Shown here: in pieces, positions 16,820 to 25,312 of the stretch
How positions within the stretch are numbered: the stretch's first letter is position 1
Layout of the letters: each line of letters opens with the position of its first letter
Source of the DNA: Luteitalea sp. TBR-22
Lineage (GTDB): Bacteria; Acidobacteriota; Vicinamibacteria; Vicinamibacterales; Vicinamibacteraceae
Length of the DNA: 64,000 bases
Assembly: GCF_016865485.1 (NCBI RefSeq)
Contig: NZ_AP024452.1
Span: 5,726,501 to 5,790,500 of the forward strand
Direction of reading: 5' to 3'
Position numbers and translations under genes: made by a program
Notes under the pieces: generated by a model
The model's database searches: none
What the model saw: only the letters and a program-made list of their open reading frames with translations
Told to the model about the DNA's origin: nothing

Positions 16820-18194
16820 GGACGAACTGCTGGAAGGCGGCCTCGAGGATGCGCTCCTGGTCGCTGTGCGCGCCGAAGCCGAGCTGCACGTCCTCGCGGT
16901 CGATCATCGGGCCGATGCCGTAGCACTGGACGCCACGCGCCCGCACCTGCGCCGAGTCGGTCGCGCCGGCCATCATCACCGGCAGCACCGGCACGCCGTA
17001 CGCGCGGGTGTGCACGTCCACGAGCACGCGCCATGCCTCGGTGTCCAGCCGCGACGGTGGCGCCGCGGGTCGCGTCGCCGTCGTGTCGGGCGGCACCACC
17101 TCCACCGCGGGGTCGGCGATCACCTCCCGCAACTGCCGCAGGAAGGTGGTGATGTCCTCGTCGGGCAGGGCGCGGATGTCGAGCGTCGCCTCGGCCTCCG
17201 ACGGAATCACGTTGCGCAGGTAGCCGCCCTTGACGATGTTGGGCGACACGCTGGTGCGCAGCAGCGTCGCCAGTTGCGGCGCATCGACCGCGAAACGATC
17301 GTAGGCGGCCTCGAGATCGCGCCCCTCGGCGACGGCGGCGTACCGCACCGCCTCGTCCGGTGCAACGAGGCGCGACAGGCCCGCGAAGTACGCGCGCGTC
17401 GTCTCGTTGAGCCGGAGGGGCGCGCGCCAGGCGCCGATGCGCGCGATTGCCTGCGACAGGTGCAGGATCGGGTTGGTCTGGAGCGGGACCGAGCCGTGGC
17501 CGGCGACGCCCCGCGCGACGATCCGCACCGTGTACGGGATCTTCTCCGTGGTGGTGATGGTCGCGTACCGGGCGACGCCGCCGGTGCGCACCACGCTGCC
17601 ACCCTCGGCAAGGCAGTACTCGGCATCGATCGTCGGCCAGTGGTTGGCGACCATGTGGTTGATGCCGAACGGCCCGTTGCCTTCCTCGCTGGCCTCGGCC
17701 AGGAAGATGACGTCGCGTTCGAGCCGCACCCCCTCGCGCTTCAGGCGCAGCATGGTCATCAGCCCGGCGACGACGCTCGGCTTGTCGTCGAGTGACCCGC
17801 GTCCGTACACGTGGCCGCCGTCGCGGGTGGCCGAGAACGGCCCGTGCGTCCACTTGGAGGCGTCGACCGTGACCGTGTCGGTGTGGCCCATGACCAGCAG
17901 CGGGCGCTTCGCGCCGTTGCCCTTCAGCCGCGCCACGAGGTTGGGCCGCGCCGGATCGCGCGCGAGTATCTCGACAGGAATGCCCTCGCCCTCGAGCACG
18001 CCCTTGAGGTACTCGACGACGCGGACTTCGTTGCCCGGGGGATTCTGCGTGTCGAGGCGCAGGATGGCCTGGAAGTGACGAAGCGCCTCGTCCTCGACGG
18101 ACTCGGCGGCGCGGGCGGGCGCGTCGCCTCGCAGGTGGGCGGAAGCGAGCGCGAGGCACACCCCGAGAGCCGCCAGGCGCAGCCGGTGCATCAT
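16776..18194 (-). CDS. Exported M20 family metallopeptidase
   Basis: A 472-residue exported di-zinc peptidase of the M20 (ArgE/DapE/carboxypeptidase) family. Signal peptide about 1-30 (LAALGVCLALASAHLRG). Zinc ligands and catalytic residues are visible in LLVMGHTDTV (His, Asp), GRGSLDDKPS (bridging Asp), AEASEEGNG (catalytic Glu-Glu) and FGAHSDQE near the C-terminus (last His). The dimerisation lid lies between (about 215-330, VARGVAGHGSVP, NVIPSEAEATLDIR). Substrate specificity cannot be read. Two tandem ATG codons occur (18194 and 18191); the first is given. The VanZ gene overlaps the 3' end. Confidence 0.87.
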   Translation of the reverse strand: MMHRLRLAALGVCLALASAHLRGDAPARAAESVEDEALRHFQAILRLDTQNPPGNEVRVVEYLKGVLEGEGIPVEILARDPARPNLVARLKGNGAKRPLLVMGHTDTVTVDASKWTHGPFSATRDGGHVYGRGSLDDKPSVVAGLMTMLRLKREGVRLERDVIFLAEASEEGNGPFGINHMVANHWPTIDAEYCLAEGGSVVRTGGVARYATITTTEKIPYTVRIVARGVAGHGSVPLQTNPILHLSQAIARIGAWRAPLRLNETTRAYFAGLSRLVAPDEAVRYAAVAEGRDLEAAYDRFAVDAPQLATLLRTSVSPNIVKGGYLRNVIPSEAEATLDIRALPDEDITTFLRQLREVIADPAVEVVPPDTTATRPAAPPSRLDTEAWRVLVDVHTRAYGVPVLPVMMAGATDSAQVRARGVQCYGIGPMIDREDVQLGFGAHSDQERILEAAFQQFVRVHWDSVRALAGAR

Positions 18195-18291
18195 GGCGCC
18201 ATTCTCAGGGCAACGGCGCCCCCGGACAACACGCGCGGGCGGGCCGGGTCGGGATGCCGCACCAGCCCTTGCGTGCCGCAGGCGGTCGCCC

Positions 18292-19074
18292 CTAGCCGAC
18301 GACCGTCGGCAGGCGCGCCGACAGCCAGGGGACCACGGCCGCGCACATGTCGGCAATGGCGTCCGTGAAGCGGTGATCGACGCCGGGCAGCGCGACCAGA
18401 TCCGGGCGGCCACCAGCGGCGGCGCGCGCGTCGATCGCATCGACGAAGGGCACGAGTTCGTCGGCCTCCCCGTGCACCAGCAGCCACGGGATGCGCACGG
18501 CGGCGGCTTGCGCGTGCAACGACCCGATCCGCTCGGCGTCGGCCTGCAGCGTGCGATTCCAGATGCAGCCGGGCTTGTCGAGCATGAGGCCCTCTCCCGG
18601 GACGAGGTGGCCGAACGTGCGCTGCATGAAGTCGCGCACGTGGAACATGCCGGCCAGCGAGACCAGCGCCGCGAGACGATCATCGCTGGCCGCCCGCAAC
18701 ACCCCCACCGCACCGCCCATGCTGTGGCCGGCGTAGGCGAGGCGCTCGACGCCCCACGCCTGCAGGGCGTCGAGCACGCTGCCGAGGTCGGCGGCTTCCT
18801 TGGTGGGCGTCACGTCCTCGAAGCGTCCCTCGGACCTGCCGTTGCCCGCGAACGACACGAGCACGGACGCAAGCCCTGCCCCGGCGAGCGCCTCGGCGAG
18901 CTCGGTCTGCCATGGCCGATCCCAGTGCGACGTCACGCCGTGGCCGATGACCACGACGGCCCGCGGCGGGGCGTCGCCCGCGGCGCCTGCCGCGGGCTGG
19001 TACGCCACGTCGAGACGCTCGCCCTGCGCGTTGCGGATCGGGAACGGCAGATCGCGTCGATCAGAAGCGGCCAA
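18292..19074 (-). CDS. Alpha/beta-hydrolase
   Basis: A 260-residue cytoplasmic alpha/beta-hydrolase. The oxyanion region is VVIGHGVTSHWDRPW, the nucleophile elbow is AGHSMGGAVG (Ser), the acid is in VHGEADELVP and the His in PGVDHRFTD, so the triad is complete. A small cap with aromatic residues lies between strands 6 and 7. The sequence resembles dienelactone hydrolase or acylaminoacyl-peptidase-like esterases, but the substrate is unknown. The best start is a TTG at 19074, which lies 14 nt inside the upstream lipoprotein gene; no ATG is available upstream of the first strand. It is probably co-transcribed with the lipoprotein. Confidence 0.8.
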   Translation of the reverse strand: MAASDRRDLPFPIRNAQGERLDVAYQPAAGAAGDAPPRAVVVIGHGVTSHWDRPWQTELAEALAGAGLASVLVSFAGNGRSEGRFEDVTPTKEAADLGSVLDALQAWGVERLAYAGHSMGGAVGVLRAASDDRLAALVSLAGMFHVRDFMQRTFGHLVPGEGLMLDKPGCIWNRTLQADAERIGSLHAQAAAVRIPWLLVHGEADELVPFVDAIDARAAAGGRPDLVALPGVDHRFTDAIADMCAAVVPWLSARLPTVVG

Positions 19075-19888
19075 CGCCCGTCCAGATCCCCGGCTCCTCG
19101 CCGGTGAACACGCGCCACGTCAGCGACGGCGTGCCGCAGTGGCCTGCGAGGATGTCGACCAGGTGCACGTCAGGCGAGCCCTGATCGGGGCCGGGACCGT
19201 AGTGGTACGCGATCTCGTCGCCTGCCGCGATCACCGGCAGGCCGCCATTGTCGGACGGACCGCGCGTCGGCTTGGCGTTGTACCCCCAGCGCGTGTCCAC
19301 CTTGCGCAGCTCGTCGACGATGTAGTCGAGCCAGGGGTTGTTGCGGTACTTCACGCCGCCCGGGCACGACTGCGCCATCAACTCGGGGCGCTCCGCGTTC
19401 TTCTGCTGGATGAACGCCCGGACATCCGGCAGCGGGAGACGCTGGCCGGCAGGCGGATCGGCCGTGCGCTTGGGCAGCCTGATCATCAGGCCTGTCGAGC
19501 CCCGCACCGCGCCGAAGCTGGCAACGATGTTGGTGCTGCCGTCGGCGACGGCGGTCACCATCCCACCGTTCGAGATCGTGGCGGCGGCCGAGTTCTCGGA
19601 CGACCACTGCGCCGAGCTGGTGCGGTCCTCGGTGGCGCCCGTCGACAGGGTGACGGTGGCGGTGAACTGAGCCGTGCCGCCGGCCGTGGTGATCTCGGAG
19701 GGCCCCGTCACCCGCACGGCGGTGACCGTCGCCGTCGTCGTGGTCGTCGTGGGCGTCGGCGACGTCACGCTCACCGTGCGCGTCTCCGTGCTGCCTCCGC
19801 ACCCCACCGCCAGCACCCCGAGGGCCACACACAGGCTGCCCGCTGCGCCCGCCATCCCGAACCGTCCGTGCATTCCGCTCCTCATCAT
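19061..19888 (-). CDS. Lipoprotein with BIG2 (Ig-like) domain
   Basis: A 275-residue predicted lipoprotein. The signal peptide ends in a lipobox (LAVGC, Cys about 30). A Thr-rich linker (TSPTPTTTTTTATVTA) is followed by a BIG2-type Ig-like domain at about 55-140 (ITTAGGTAQFTATVTLSTG, SSENSAAATISNGGMV, ADGSTNIVASFG). The C-terminal 120 residues are unlike anything I recognise; they contain conserved-looking Cys, Trp and His (SCPGGVKYRNNPWLDYIVDE, AGDEIAYHYGPGPDQGSPD) and could be an enzymatic or binding domain. Tandem ATGs at 19888 and 19885 occur; a GGAAAGACGG stretch precedes them. A perfect TATAAT lies about 40 nt upstream. Confidence 0.75.
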   Translation of the reverse strand: MMRSGMHGRFGMAGAAGSLCVALGVLAVGCGGSTETRTVSVTSPTPTTTTTTATVTAVRVTGPSEITTAGGTAQFTATVTLSTGATEDRTSSAQWSSENSAAATISNGGMVTAVADGSTNIVASFGAVRGSTGLMIRLPKRTADPPAGQRLPLPDVRAFIQQKNAERPELMAQSCPGGVKYRNNPWLDYIVDELRKVDTRWGYNAKPTRGPSDNGGLPVIAAGDEIAYHYGPGPDQGSPDVHLVDILAGHCGTPSLTWRVFTGEEPGIWTGVGRF

Positions 19889-19927
19889 CCGTCTTTCCGT
19901 CGCGTGGTCACCCCGTGTGACCCGGGA

Positions 19928-19933
19928 ATTATA
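19928..19933 (-). promoter_or_regulatory. Consensus -10 hexamer TATAAT for the lipoprotein gene
   Basis: TATAAT on the minus strand sits 39 nt before the ATG at 19888, leaving room for a leader with a purine-rich ribosome site. It is in an A/T-rich pocket. I see no matching -35 element at the usual spacing. Confidence 0.5.
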
Positions 19934-20031
19934 GGGAAAAAATTACGCCGACGCCCCATTTTTGACAGGAAAGAGCCTTGGGGGCCTGGCCATGGGACGA
20001 GCGCCGCACGAAGGCAGGCGCCGACTTCGCA

Positions 20032-20037
20032 TACCGT
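20032..20037 (+). promoter_or_regulatory. Candidate -10 element TACCGT, leaderless type
   Basis: TACCGT ends 6 nt before the GTG at 20044. Confidence 0.35.
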
Positions 20038-20043
20038 AGGGAC

Positions 20044-23000
20044 GTGGCCCGCTTCACTGCCCGACGGACGCTTCCCGGCCTGCTCGCCCTCGGCACGCTG
20101 GCCGGCATGCTCGCCCCCCGCGCCTCCGAAGGCCAGACCCTGCGCCTGGTGACCGTGAAGGCCCAGGCGCCCGACTCGGTCACGGCCCTGCGGGGCCAGC
20201 GCGTCGCCGTCTCCGCCGACGGCCGCTACGTGGCGTTCTGCTCGGCGGCTCCGCCGGCCGACCTCGTGCCGGGCAAGAACGTCCCGCCGGGCTCGGTGGC
20301 GACCCGCAACGTGTACGTGCGGGACATGGTCGCCAACGCGACCGAAGTGATCACCCTCTCGGCGACCGACCCGGGTACGACGAGCGACGGCGCCTGCCTG
20401 CCTGACGTGCAGATCACCCCGGACGGGCGGTACGTCGCGTTCAGGAGCAACGCGACCAACCTCCAGTCGGGCACCTGGTCCTACCCCGCCGACGAGAACT
20501 CCGGCTGGATCTTCGACCGGCAGACGCGCACCCTCGCGCTGGTGGACGTCGCCGTGCAGCCGTTCCACGCCGGCGGGGTCAAGGAGATGGTGATGAGCGA
20601 GAACGGCCGCTTCGTGGCGTTCTCGAGCCGGGGCACCGGGAGCCTCCGGCAGCTGGTGGCCAACTTCATCGACGCCAACGGCGAGTTGCCCGACCTCTAC
20701 GTCCGCGACATGCAGGCCGGGGTGACGCGCCTGGTGAGCCGCCATCACACCGATCCGAATCGTGGCTCGCCGGCCGGAGTCCCGACGACCACCAGCGAGC
20801 ATCCGGGCGTGTTCAGCGCCGACGGCACGGTGCTCCTCTTCGCGGCCGCCTTCGCCGAGCTCGTCCCGAACGGCCAGGCCGCCCGCAACCTGTACGTCTA
20901 CCGCTGGGCCAGCAACACCACGACGCTCGTGTCGGCCCGCACCGGCGAGGCGAACTTCGTCACGGGCGTGACCGTCCACGCCGACGACTCGCCCGGCGTG
21001 CCGAGCTTCTCGCTCACCGCCGACGGCGCCTTCGCCGCCTTCGCGGCGTCGACCACGCAGGGCGACCTGACCGCGCAGGCCACCAACGGCCGCCGTAACG
21101 TCTACGTGCGCGACATCCGCACCGCCACCGGCCCGACCACGCTGGTCAGCCTCACGCCCGCCGGGCTCGGCGGCAACGGCGATTCACTCCATCCGGTGAT
21201 CAGCCGGGGCGGGTCGGTGGTGGCCTTCGAGAGCCTCGCCACCGATCTCCTCAACGCGTTCGACGACACGGCCGGCCTGACCGACGTGTTCGCCAGGCCG
21301 ATGAGCGGCTCGGCGCTCGCCGGACCGGCCGAGTGGCTGACGCGCGACCACTCGGTCCCGTCGGGCGGCAACCAGCCGGCGACGCTCGAGGGCGTCAGCG
21401 CCGACGGACGCTACGTCGCCTGGCGCTCGCGCGCCACCAACTACGTCCACTTCTCGGTGGTCGCCGACACCAACGCGGCAGACGACGTGTTCGTGCGCGA
21501 CCGCGTCGCGGGTACGGTGAGCGTCAAGAGCGTGGTGCCGATCGGCGCCCCCTCGACGGCCGACGCGGCGAGCGGCTCCTCGACCCTGCTGGCCTCCGGG
21601 CACACCTCGTTCTTCAGCGAGGCGACCAACCTGCTCGTGACGCCGGCCACGACCGGGATCAACGTCTTCGCACCCGCCCCGGAACTCGCCGACCTGTCGC
21701 TGTCGATTGCCGATGCCCCCGATCCCGGGCTGGTCGGCAAGCCAGTCGTGTATGCCTTCACGGTGGCCAACCTGGGGCCGGCCGCGGCCACCGGCGTCGC
21801 CTTGCGCGTGCCGGTGCCCGACGGGGCCTCGACGCTCGTGGCGCAGGGCGGCCTGACGCCCGTGGGCGGGGCGATCACCTTCGACCTCGGCTCGATCGCT
21901 GCCGGTGCCACCGCCACCCGCACGGTGGCGGTGACCTACGGCGGCGCGCGCGTCGCGTCGGTGAGCGCGACCGTCACCGCGAGCCAGGCCGATCCGGTCG
22001 CCGGCAACGACACGGCGACGCAATCGACGGTGATCACCAGCGCGCCCGCGCTGCCGACGCTGACCGGCACGGTCAGTGGCCCGGGCGGCGGCGGGGTGCC
22101 CGGCGTCGCGTTGGCGCTCTCCGGCAGCGCCTCCGACACGACGATCTCGGCGGCCGACGGCAGCTACGTGTTCGGGAACATCCCCGTCGGCGGCACGGTG
22201 ACGGTGACCCCGAGCGCCACCGGATACACGTTCAGCCCGGCCTCGGCATCGCTGACCGACGTCGCCGGCGACCGCACCGCCGACTTCACCGCCACGTGCG
22301 CGCCCGCCATCTCGGGCCTGGTGCGCGACCGACAGGACGGCGAGCTCGGCGGCATCACCGTGGCGCTGTCGAACGGATCGACCGTGACCACGCTCACCGA
22401 CGCGAGCGGCCGCTACACGTTCACCGACGTGACGCCCGGCCAGTCGGTGACGCTCACGCCGAGCCGTCCCGGCTTCACGTTCGAGCCGGCCTCGGTGACG
22501 CTGACCACGGCCGCGTGCGGCACCACACCCGTGCCGTTCGTCGCCTCGTCGGGCGCCTACACGCGCTACTTCGCCGAGGGCGCGACCGGCTCGTTCTTCG
22601 ACACGTCGATCGCCCTGCTGAACGCCAGCGGCGTCGCGACGACGGCACGCCTCACGTTCCAGACCGGCACCGGGCAGGTGGTCACGCGCGACGTGCCGCT
22701 CGGGGGACTCCTGCGGACGACCGTCAATCCGAAGACCATCCCGGGACTCGCAGCGGCCGAATTCTCCACCGTCGTGTCCTCCGATCAGCCGATCGTCGCC
22801 GACCGCACCATGCGCTGGAACGCAACCGGCTACGGCAGCCACGCCGAGGCGAGCATCGCCGAGCCACGCACGCAGTGGTACCTGGCCGAGGGCGCGACGA
22901 CCGGCGGGTTCCAGTTGTTCTATCTGCTCCAGAACCCCAACGACGTGCCGACCGACGTGCAGGTGACCTACCTGCTCCCCGCACCGCGCTCGCCGATCAC

Positions 23001-23886
23001 CAAGACCTACCCCGTACCGGCGCGCTCGCGCCAGAACATCTGGGTCAACGTCGAGGATGCGGGCCTGGCGAGCGCCGAGATGTCGGCCGTCTTCACCGCC
23101 GGGCTGCCGATCATCGTCGAGCGGGCGATGTACCGCGACGGGCCAGGCCAGATGTTCGCGGCCGGCCACGAGGCCGCGGCCGTCCCCGGCCCGGCCAATC
23201 AGTGGTTCTTCGCCGAGGGCGCCACCGGGCCCTACTTCGACCTCTTCTACCTGATCGCGAACACCACGGCGTCGGCGATCACGATCGACGGTCGCTACCT
23301 GTTGCCCGACGGCACGGTGCTCACCAAGACGTACACGGTGCCCGCCTTCAGCCGCTTCAACGTCTGGGCCGACTACGAGGAGTTCGCCGGCCGGCCCGGG
23401 CTGCCGCTGGCCGACACCGCCGTGTCGGCGACCTTCACCGGCGTGGACGGCGCGGTGTTCGTGGCCGAACGCGCGATGTGGTGGCCAGGCGACGGCTCGC
23501 GGTGGTTCGAGGGCCACGTGTCCTCGGGCGCGCTGCGGTCGGGCACCAAGTGGGCCCTCGCGGGGGGCGAGGTGGGCGGCACGCGTGCCAGCGAGACCTA
23601 CATCCTGATCGCCAACACGTCCAACACCGACGGGACGGTGCTGGTGACCCTGGTGTACGAGGACGGGAGCACGAGCGTGTTCACGCGGCCGGTCAAGGCG
23701 AACTCGCGGACCAACGTCGCCGTGGCCAGCGAGGTGCCGGCAGCGGCCAACCGGCGGTTCGGCGCCATCGTCGAGAGCCTGGGCGCCACCCCGGCGCAGA
23801 TCGTCGTCGAGCGCGCGATCTACGAGAACGCCGGTGGCGTGACGTGGGCGGCAGGTTCGAACAACCTGGGCACGCGCCTGCGGTGA
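20044..23886 (+). CDS. Large modular exported surface protein (beta-propeller, DUF11, SpaA/Cna-B-like and W(Y/F)xAEG repeats)
   Basis: A 1280-residue exported protein. GTG 20044 gives a signal peptide (about 1-31). Residues about 35-550 repeat VSADGRYVAF-like blades (SADGRYVAF, TPDGRYVAFRS, SENGRFVAFSS, SADGRYVAWRS), i.e. a TolB/PD40-type propeller. About 555-675 is a DUF11/CARDB domain (DPGLVGKPVVYAFTVANLG). Two Cna-B-like domains follow (about 680-760 and 760-840; DGSYVFGNIPVGG, SGRYTFTDVTPGQ). The last 440 residues are four repeats of about 110 residues, each beginning YFAEG/YLAEG/FFAEG-A-T or a variant. It has several N-x-S/T sequons (VANATEV, RSNATNL, ASNTTTL), so it is a candidate client of the oligosaccharyltransferase encoded 10 kb away; that is inference. 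No enzymatic motif is seen. Confidence 0.8.
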   Translation: MARFTARRTLPGLLALGTLAGMLAPRASEGQTLRLVTVKAQAPDSVTALRGQRVAVSADGRYVAFCSAAPPADLVPGKNVPPGSVATRNVYVRDMVANATEVITLSATDPGTTSDGACLPDVQITPDGRYVAFRSNATNLQSGTWSYPADENSGWIFDRQTRTLALVDVAVQPFHAGGVKEMVMSENGRFVAFSSRGTGSLRQLVANFIDANGELPDLYVRDMQAGVTRLVSRHHTDPNRGSPAGVPTTTSEHPGVFSADGTVLLFAAAFAELVPNGQAARNLYVYRWASNTTTLVSARTGEANFVTGVTVHADDSPGVPSFSLTADGAFAAFAASTTQGDLTAQATNGRRNVYVRDIRTATGPTTLVSLTPAGLGGNGDSLHPVISRGGSVVAFESLATDLLNAFDDTAGLTDVFARPMSGSALAGPAEWLTRDHSVPSGGNQPATLEGVSADGRYVAWRSRATNYVHFSVVADTNAADDVFVRDRVAGTVSVKSVVPIGAPSTADAASGSSTLLASGHTSFFSEATNLLVTPATTGINVFAPAPELADLSLSIADAPDPGLVGKPVVYAFTVANLGPAAATGVALRVPVPDGASTLVAQGGLTPVGGAITFDLGSIAAGATATRTVAVTYGGARVASVSATVTASQADPVAGNDTATQSTVITSAPALPTLTGTVSGPGGGGVPGVALALSGSASDTTISAADGSYVFGNIPVGGTVTVTPSATGYTFSPASASLTDVAGDRTADFTATCAPAISGLVRDRQDGELGGITVALSNGSTVTTLTDASGRYTFTDVTPGQSVTLTPSRPGFTFEPASVTLTTAACGTTPVPFVASSGAYTRYFAEGATGSFFDTSIALLNASGVATTARLTFQTGTGQVVTRDVPLGGLLRTTVNPKTIPGLAAAEFSTVVSSDQPIVADRTMRWNATGYGSHAEASIAEPRTQWYLAEGATTGGFQLFYLLQNPNDVPTDVQVTYLLPAPRSPITKTYPVPARSRQNIWVNVEDAGLASAEMSAVFTAGLPIIVERAMYRDGPGQMFAAGHEAAAVPGPANQWFFAEGATGPYFDLFYLIANTTASAITIDGRYLLPDGTVLTKTYTVPAFSRFNVWADYEEFAGRPGLPLADTAVSATFTGVDGAVFVAERAMWWPGDGSRWFEGHVSSGALRSGTKWALAGGEVGGTRASETYILIANTSNTDGTVLVTLVYEDGSTSVFTRPVKANSRTNVAVASEVPAAANRRFGAIVESLGATPAQIVVERAIYENAGGVTWAAGSNNLGTRLR

Positions 23887-23904
23887 CGTGAGGCGCGGAC
23901 GCGT

Positions 23905-25200
23905 TCAGAAGGCCCAGGTCGTGACCTGCCCGCTGGCATCGATCCGCCGGACGAGGATGTCGTCGTTGACGTAGGCGGTCCCGTCGGGCGAGAAGCAGAG
24001 ATCGCGCGACTGCTGGAAGTACGCCAGCGACGAGGGGCCGTCCATCGGATGGTCGGCCAGCCACGTGCTCTTCGGAATCCGCGTGCCCGTGATCGGAACG
24101 ACCGTCGCGTTGACCTCGTCCACGCGCATCAGTTGCAGGGCGTCCCAACCGCGCTGCTCGAACAGCAGCAGGTCGCTGATGATGTGGATGCGTCCCTTCG
24201 CGTCCACGGCCATCGCGCGCACGCCATCGAGGTGTGCCTTCGCCGGGCTCACCCGACTCGCCTTCTTGGCAAACAGCACGCGTCGATAGGTGCCGTCCGG
24301 CCTGATGCGCCACACGAGCGTGTAGAGGTCGTGGACCGGACGCGCGACGGTGAAGGCGCCGGCCGCGACCAGTTCGCCGTGCGCGGCATCCCATTCGAGG
24401 TTGGACACGAGGGGCCGGTTCTCGGGCAGCGTCGCCTCGTTGCACAGCACGTCCGCGCCGAGGACGGTGGTGACCTGGCCGTCCTTCGAGATGCGGCGAA
24501 GCGCGCATCCCCGCTGGTCGGCGAGCCAGAGGTTGCCGTCGGGATCTTCCACCGGGCGATCCGCCTCGTCGAAGAGTGCGGCGGTCGCGGCGCCGTCACC
24601 CGAGCCGACGGTGCCCTGGTTGGAGCAGTCGCCTGCCGATCCCGCAACGCGCGAGACCAGGCCAGTCGGGGCGATGGACTGGATCGAGCCCCGACCCGCG
24701 AACAGGATGCGTCCGTCAGCGCCGAGGCCGAACCTGGTGGGCGCCGAGGACGACTCGTCGAAGGCCACGCCACAACTCCGCCGACCGCTTGCCGCCGTGG
24801 AGCGGACGTGCAGCGGCGTCACCGCGCCATCGACGGCAATCCGCCAGAACCCCGTGGCAACCGCTCGCGCTTCGGCATCGAATCCGGCGCGGCCGCTCAC
24901 GACGACGCTGCCGTCGGCCGCACAACGCAGGCTCTCCGCCCTGGCGAACAAGGGTTTGGCCGGATCCATGTACGGATTGGCGATGGTGACCGTGGGGCGG
25001 GTGTTCTCGGCGGCGAACTTCTTCCCCCACCCGGCCTGGACCGTGGCCGTTCGAGGCGCCGTGGCCACCCGCTCGTTCGCCGCGGGCGCCACGAACGGCG
25101 CCGCGCGCGGCGAGCGAGGCGCCGGTTGCGCGAGCGTGAGGGCGCTGGTGACCACGCAGCACGCGACCACCCATCCCATCTGCGCTCGAATATCGGCCAT
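23905..25200 (-). CDS. Exported NHL-like beta-propeller protein
   Basis: A 431-residue exported protein. Signal peptide about 1-24. The body consists of repeated blades of the NHL/SMP-30 type: LGADGRILFAG, EDPDGNLWLADQRGCALRRI, AVDAKGRIHIISD, CFSPDGTAYVNDDILVRRI, each ending in a residue pair before TV. There are Cys residues in SGRRSCGVAF, GDCSNQGT, QRGCALRR and LCNEA, so disulphides are possible. No enzymatic residues can be assigned; it is likely a binding or scaffold protein. It is convergent with the large surface protein and divergent from the porin gene. A TAGACT hexamer 6 nt upstream of ATG 25200 suggests a leaderless transcript. Confidence 0.7.
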   Translation of the reverse strand: MADIRAQMGWVVACCVVTSALTLAQPAPRSPRAAPFVAPAANERVATAPRTATVQAGWGKKFAAENTRPTVTIANPYMDPAKPLFARAESLRCAADGSVVVSGRAGFDAEARAVATGFWRIAVDGAVTPLHVRSTAASGRRSCGVAFDESSSAPTRFGLGADGRILFAGRGSIQSIAPTGLVSRVAGSAGDCSNQGTVGSGDGAATAALFDEADRPVEDPDGNLWLADQRGCALRRISKDGQVTTVLGADVLCNEATLPENRPLVSNLEWDAAHGELVAAGAFTVARPVHDLYTLVWRIRPDGTYRRVLFAKKASRVSPAKAHLDGVRAMAVDAKGRIHIISDLLLFEQRGWDALQLMRVDEVNATVVPITGTRIPKSTWLADHPMDGPSSLAYFQQSRDLCFSPDGTAYVNDDILVRRIDASGQVTTWAF

Positions 25201-25206
25201 CCGCGG

Positions 25207-25212
25207 AGTCTA
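25207..25212 (-). promoter_or_regulatory. Candidate -10 element TAGACT, leaderless type
   Basis: TAGACT on the minus strand ends 6 nt before the ATG at 25200; there is no Shine-Dalgarno sequence. Confidence 0.5.
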
Positions 25213-25267
25213 CCCCGTCAATGGCCCATGACGGAGTTCGCGTACAGCGACGAGACGGCACGGCCGA

Positions 25268-25273
25268 TATCCT
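25268..25273 (+). promoter_or_regulatory. Candidate -10 element TATCCT for the porin gene
   Basis: TATCCT lies 39 nt before the ATG at 25313 in the divergent 112-bp gap, which would give a normal short leader. No -35 element is evident. Confidence 0.3.
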
Positions 25274-25312
25274 TGGGAGCACGGCCTCCCGTCGCGCCCG
25301 ATCCACCCTTCC

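Noticed and set aside
19962-19967. Perfect TTGACA as a -35 element for the surface protein gene at 20044
   Set aside because: No -10-like hexamer lies 16-18 nt downstream; TACCGT at 20032 is too far. It may be chance in an A/T-rich pocket.
21184-23517. Long minus-strand open frame (777 codons) within the large surface protein gene
   Set aside because: It is antisense to clearly repeated domains and reflects GC-rich codon use; its product has no domain and is low in hydrophobic residues.
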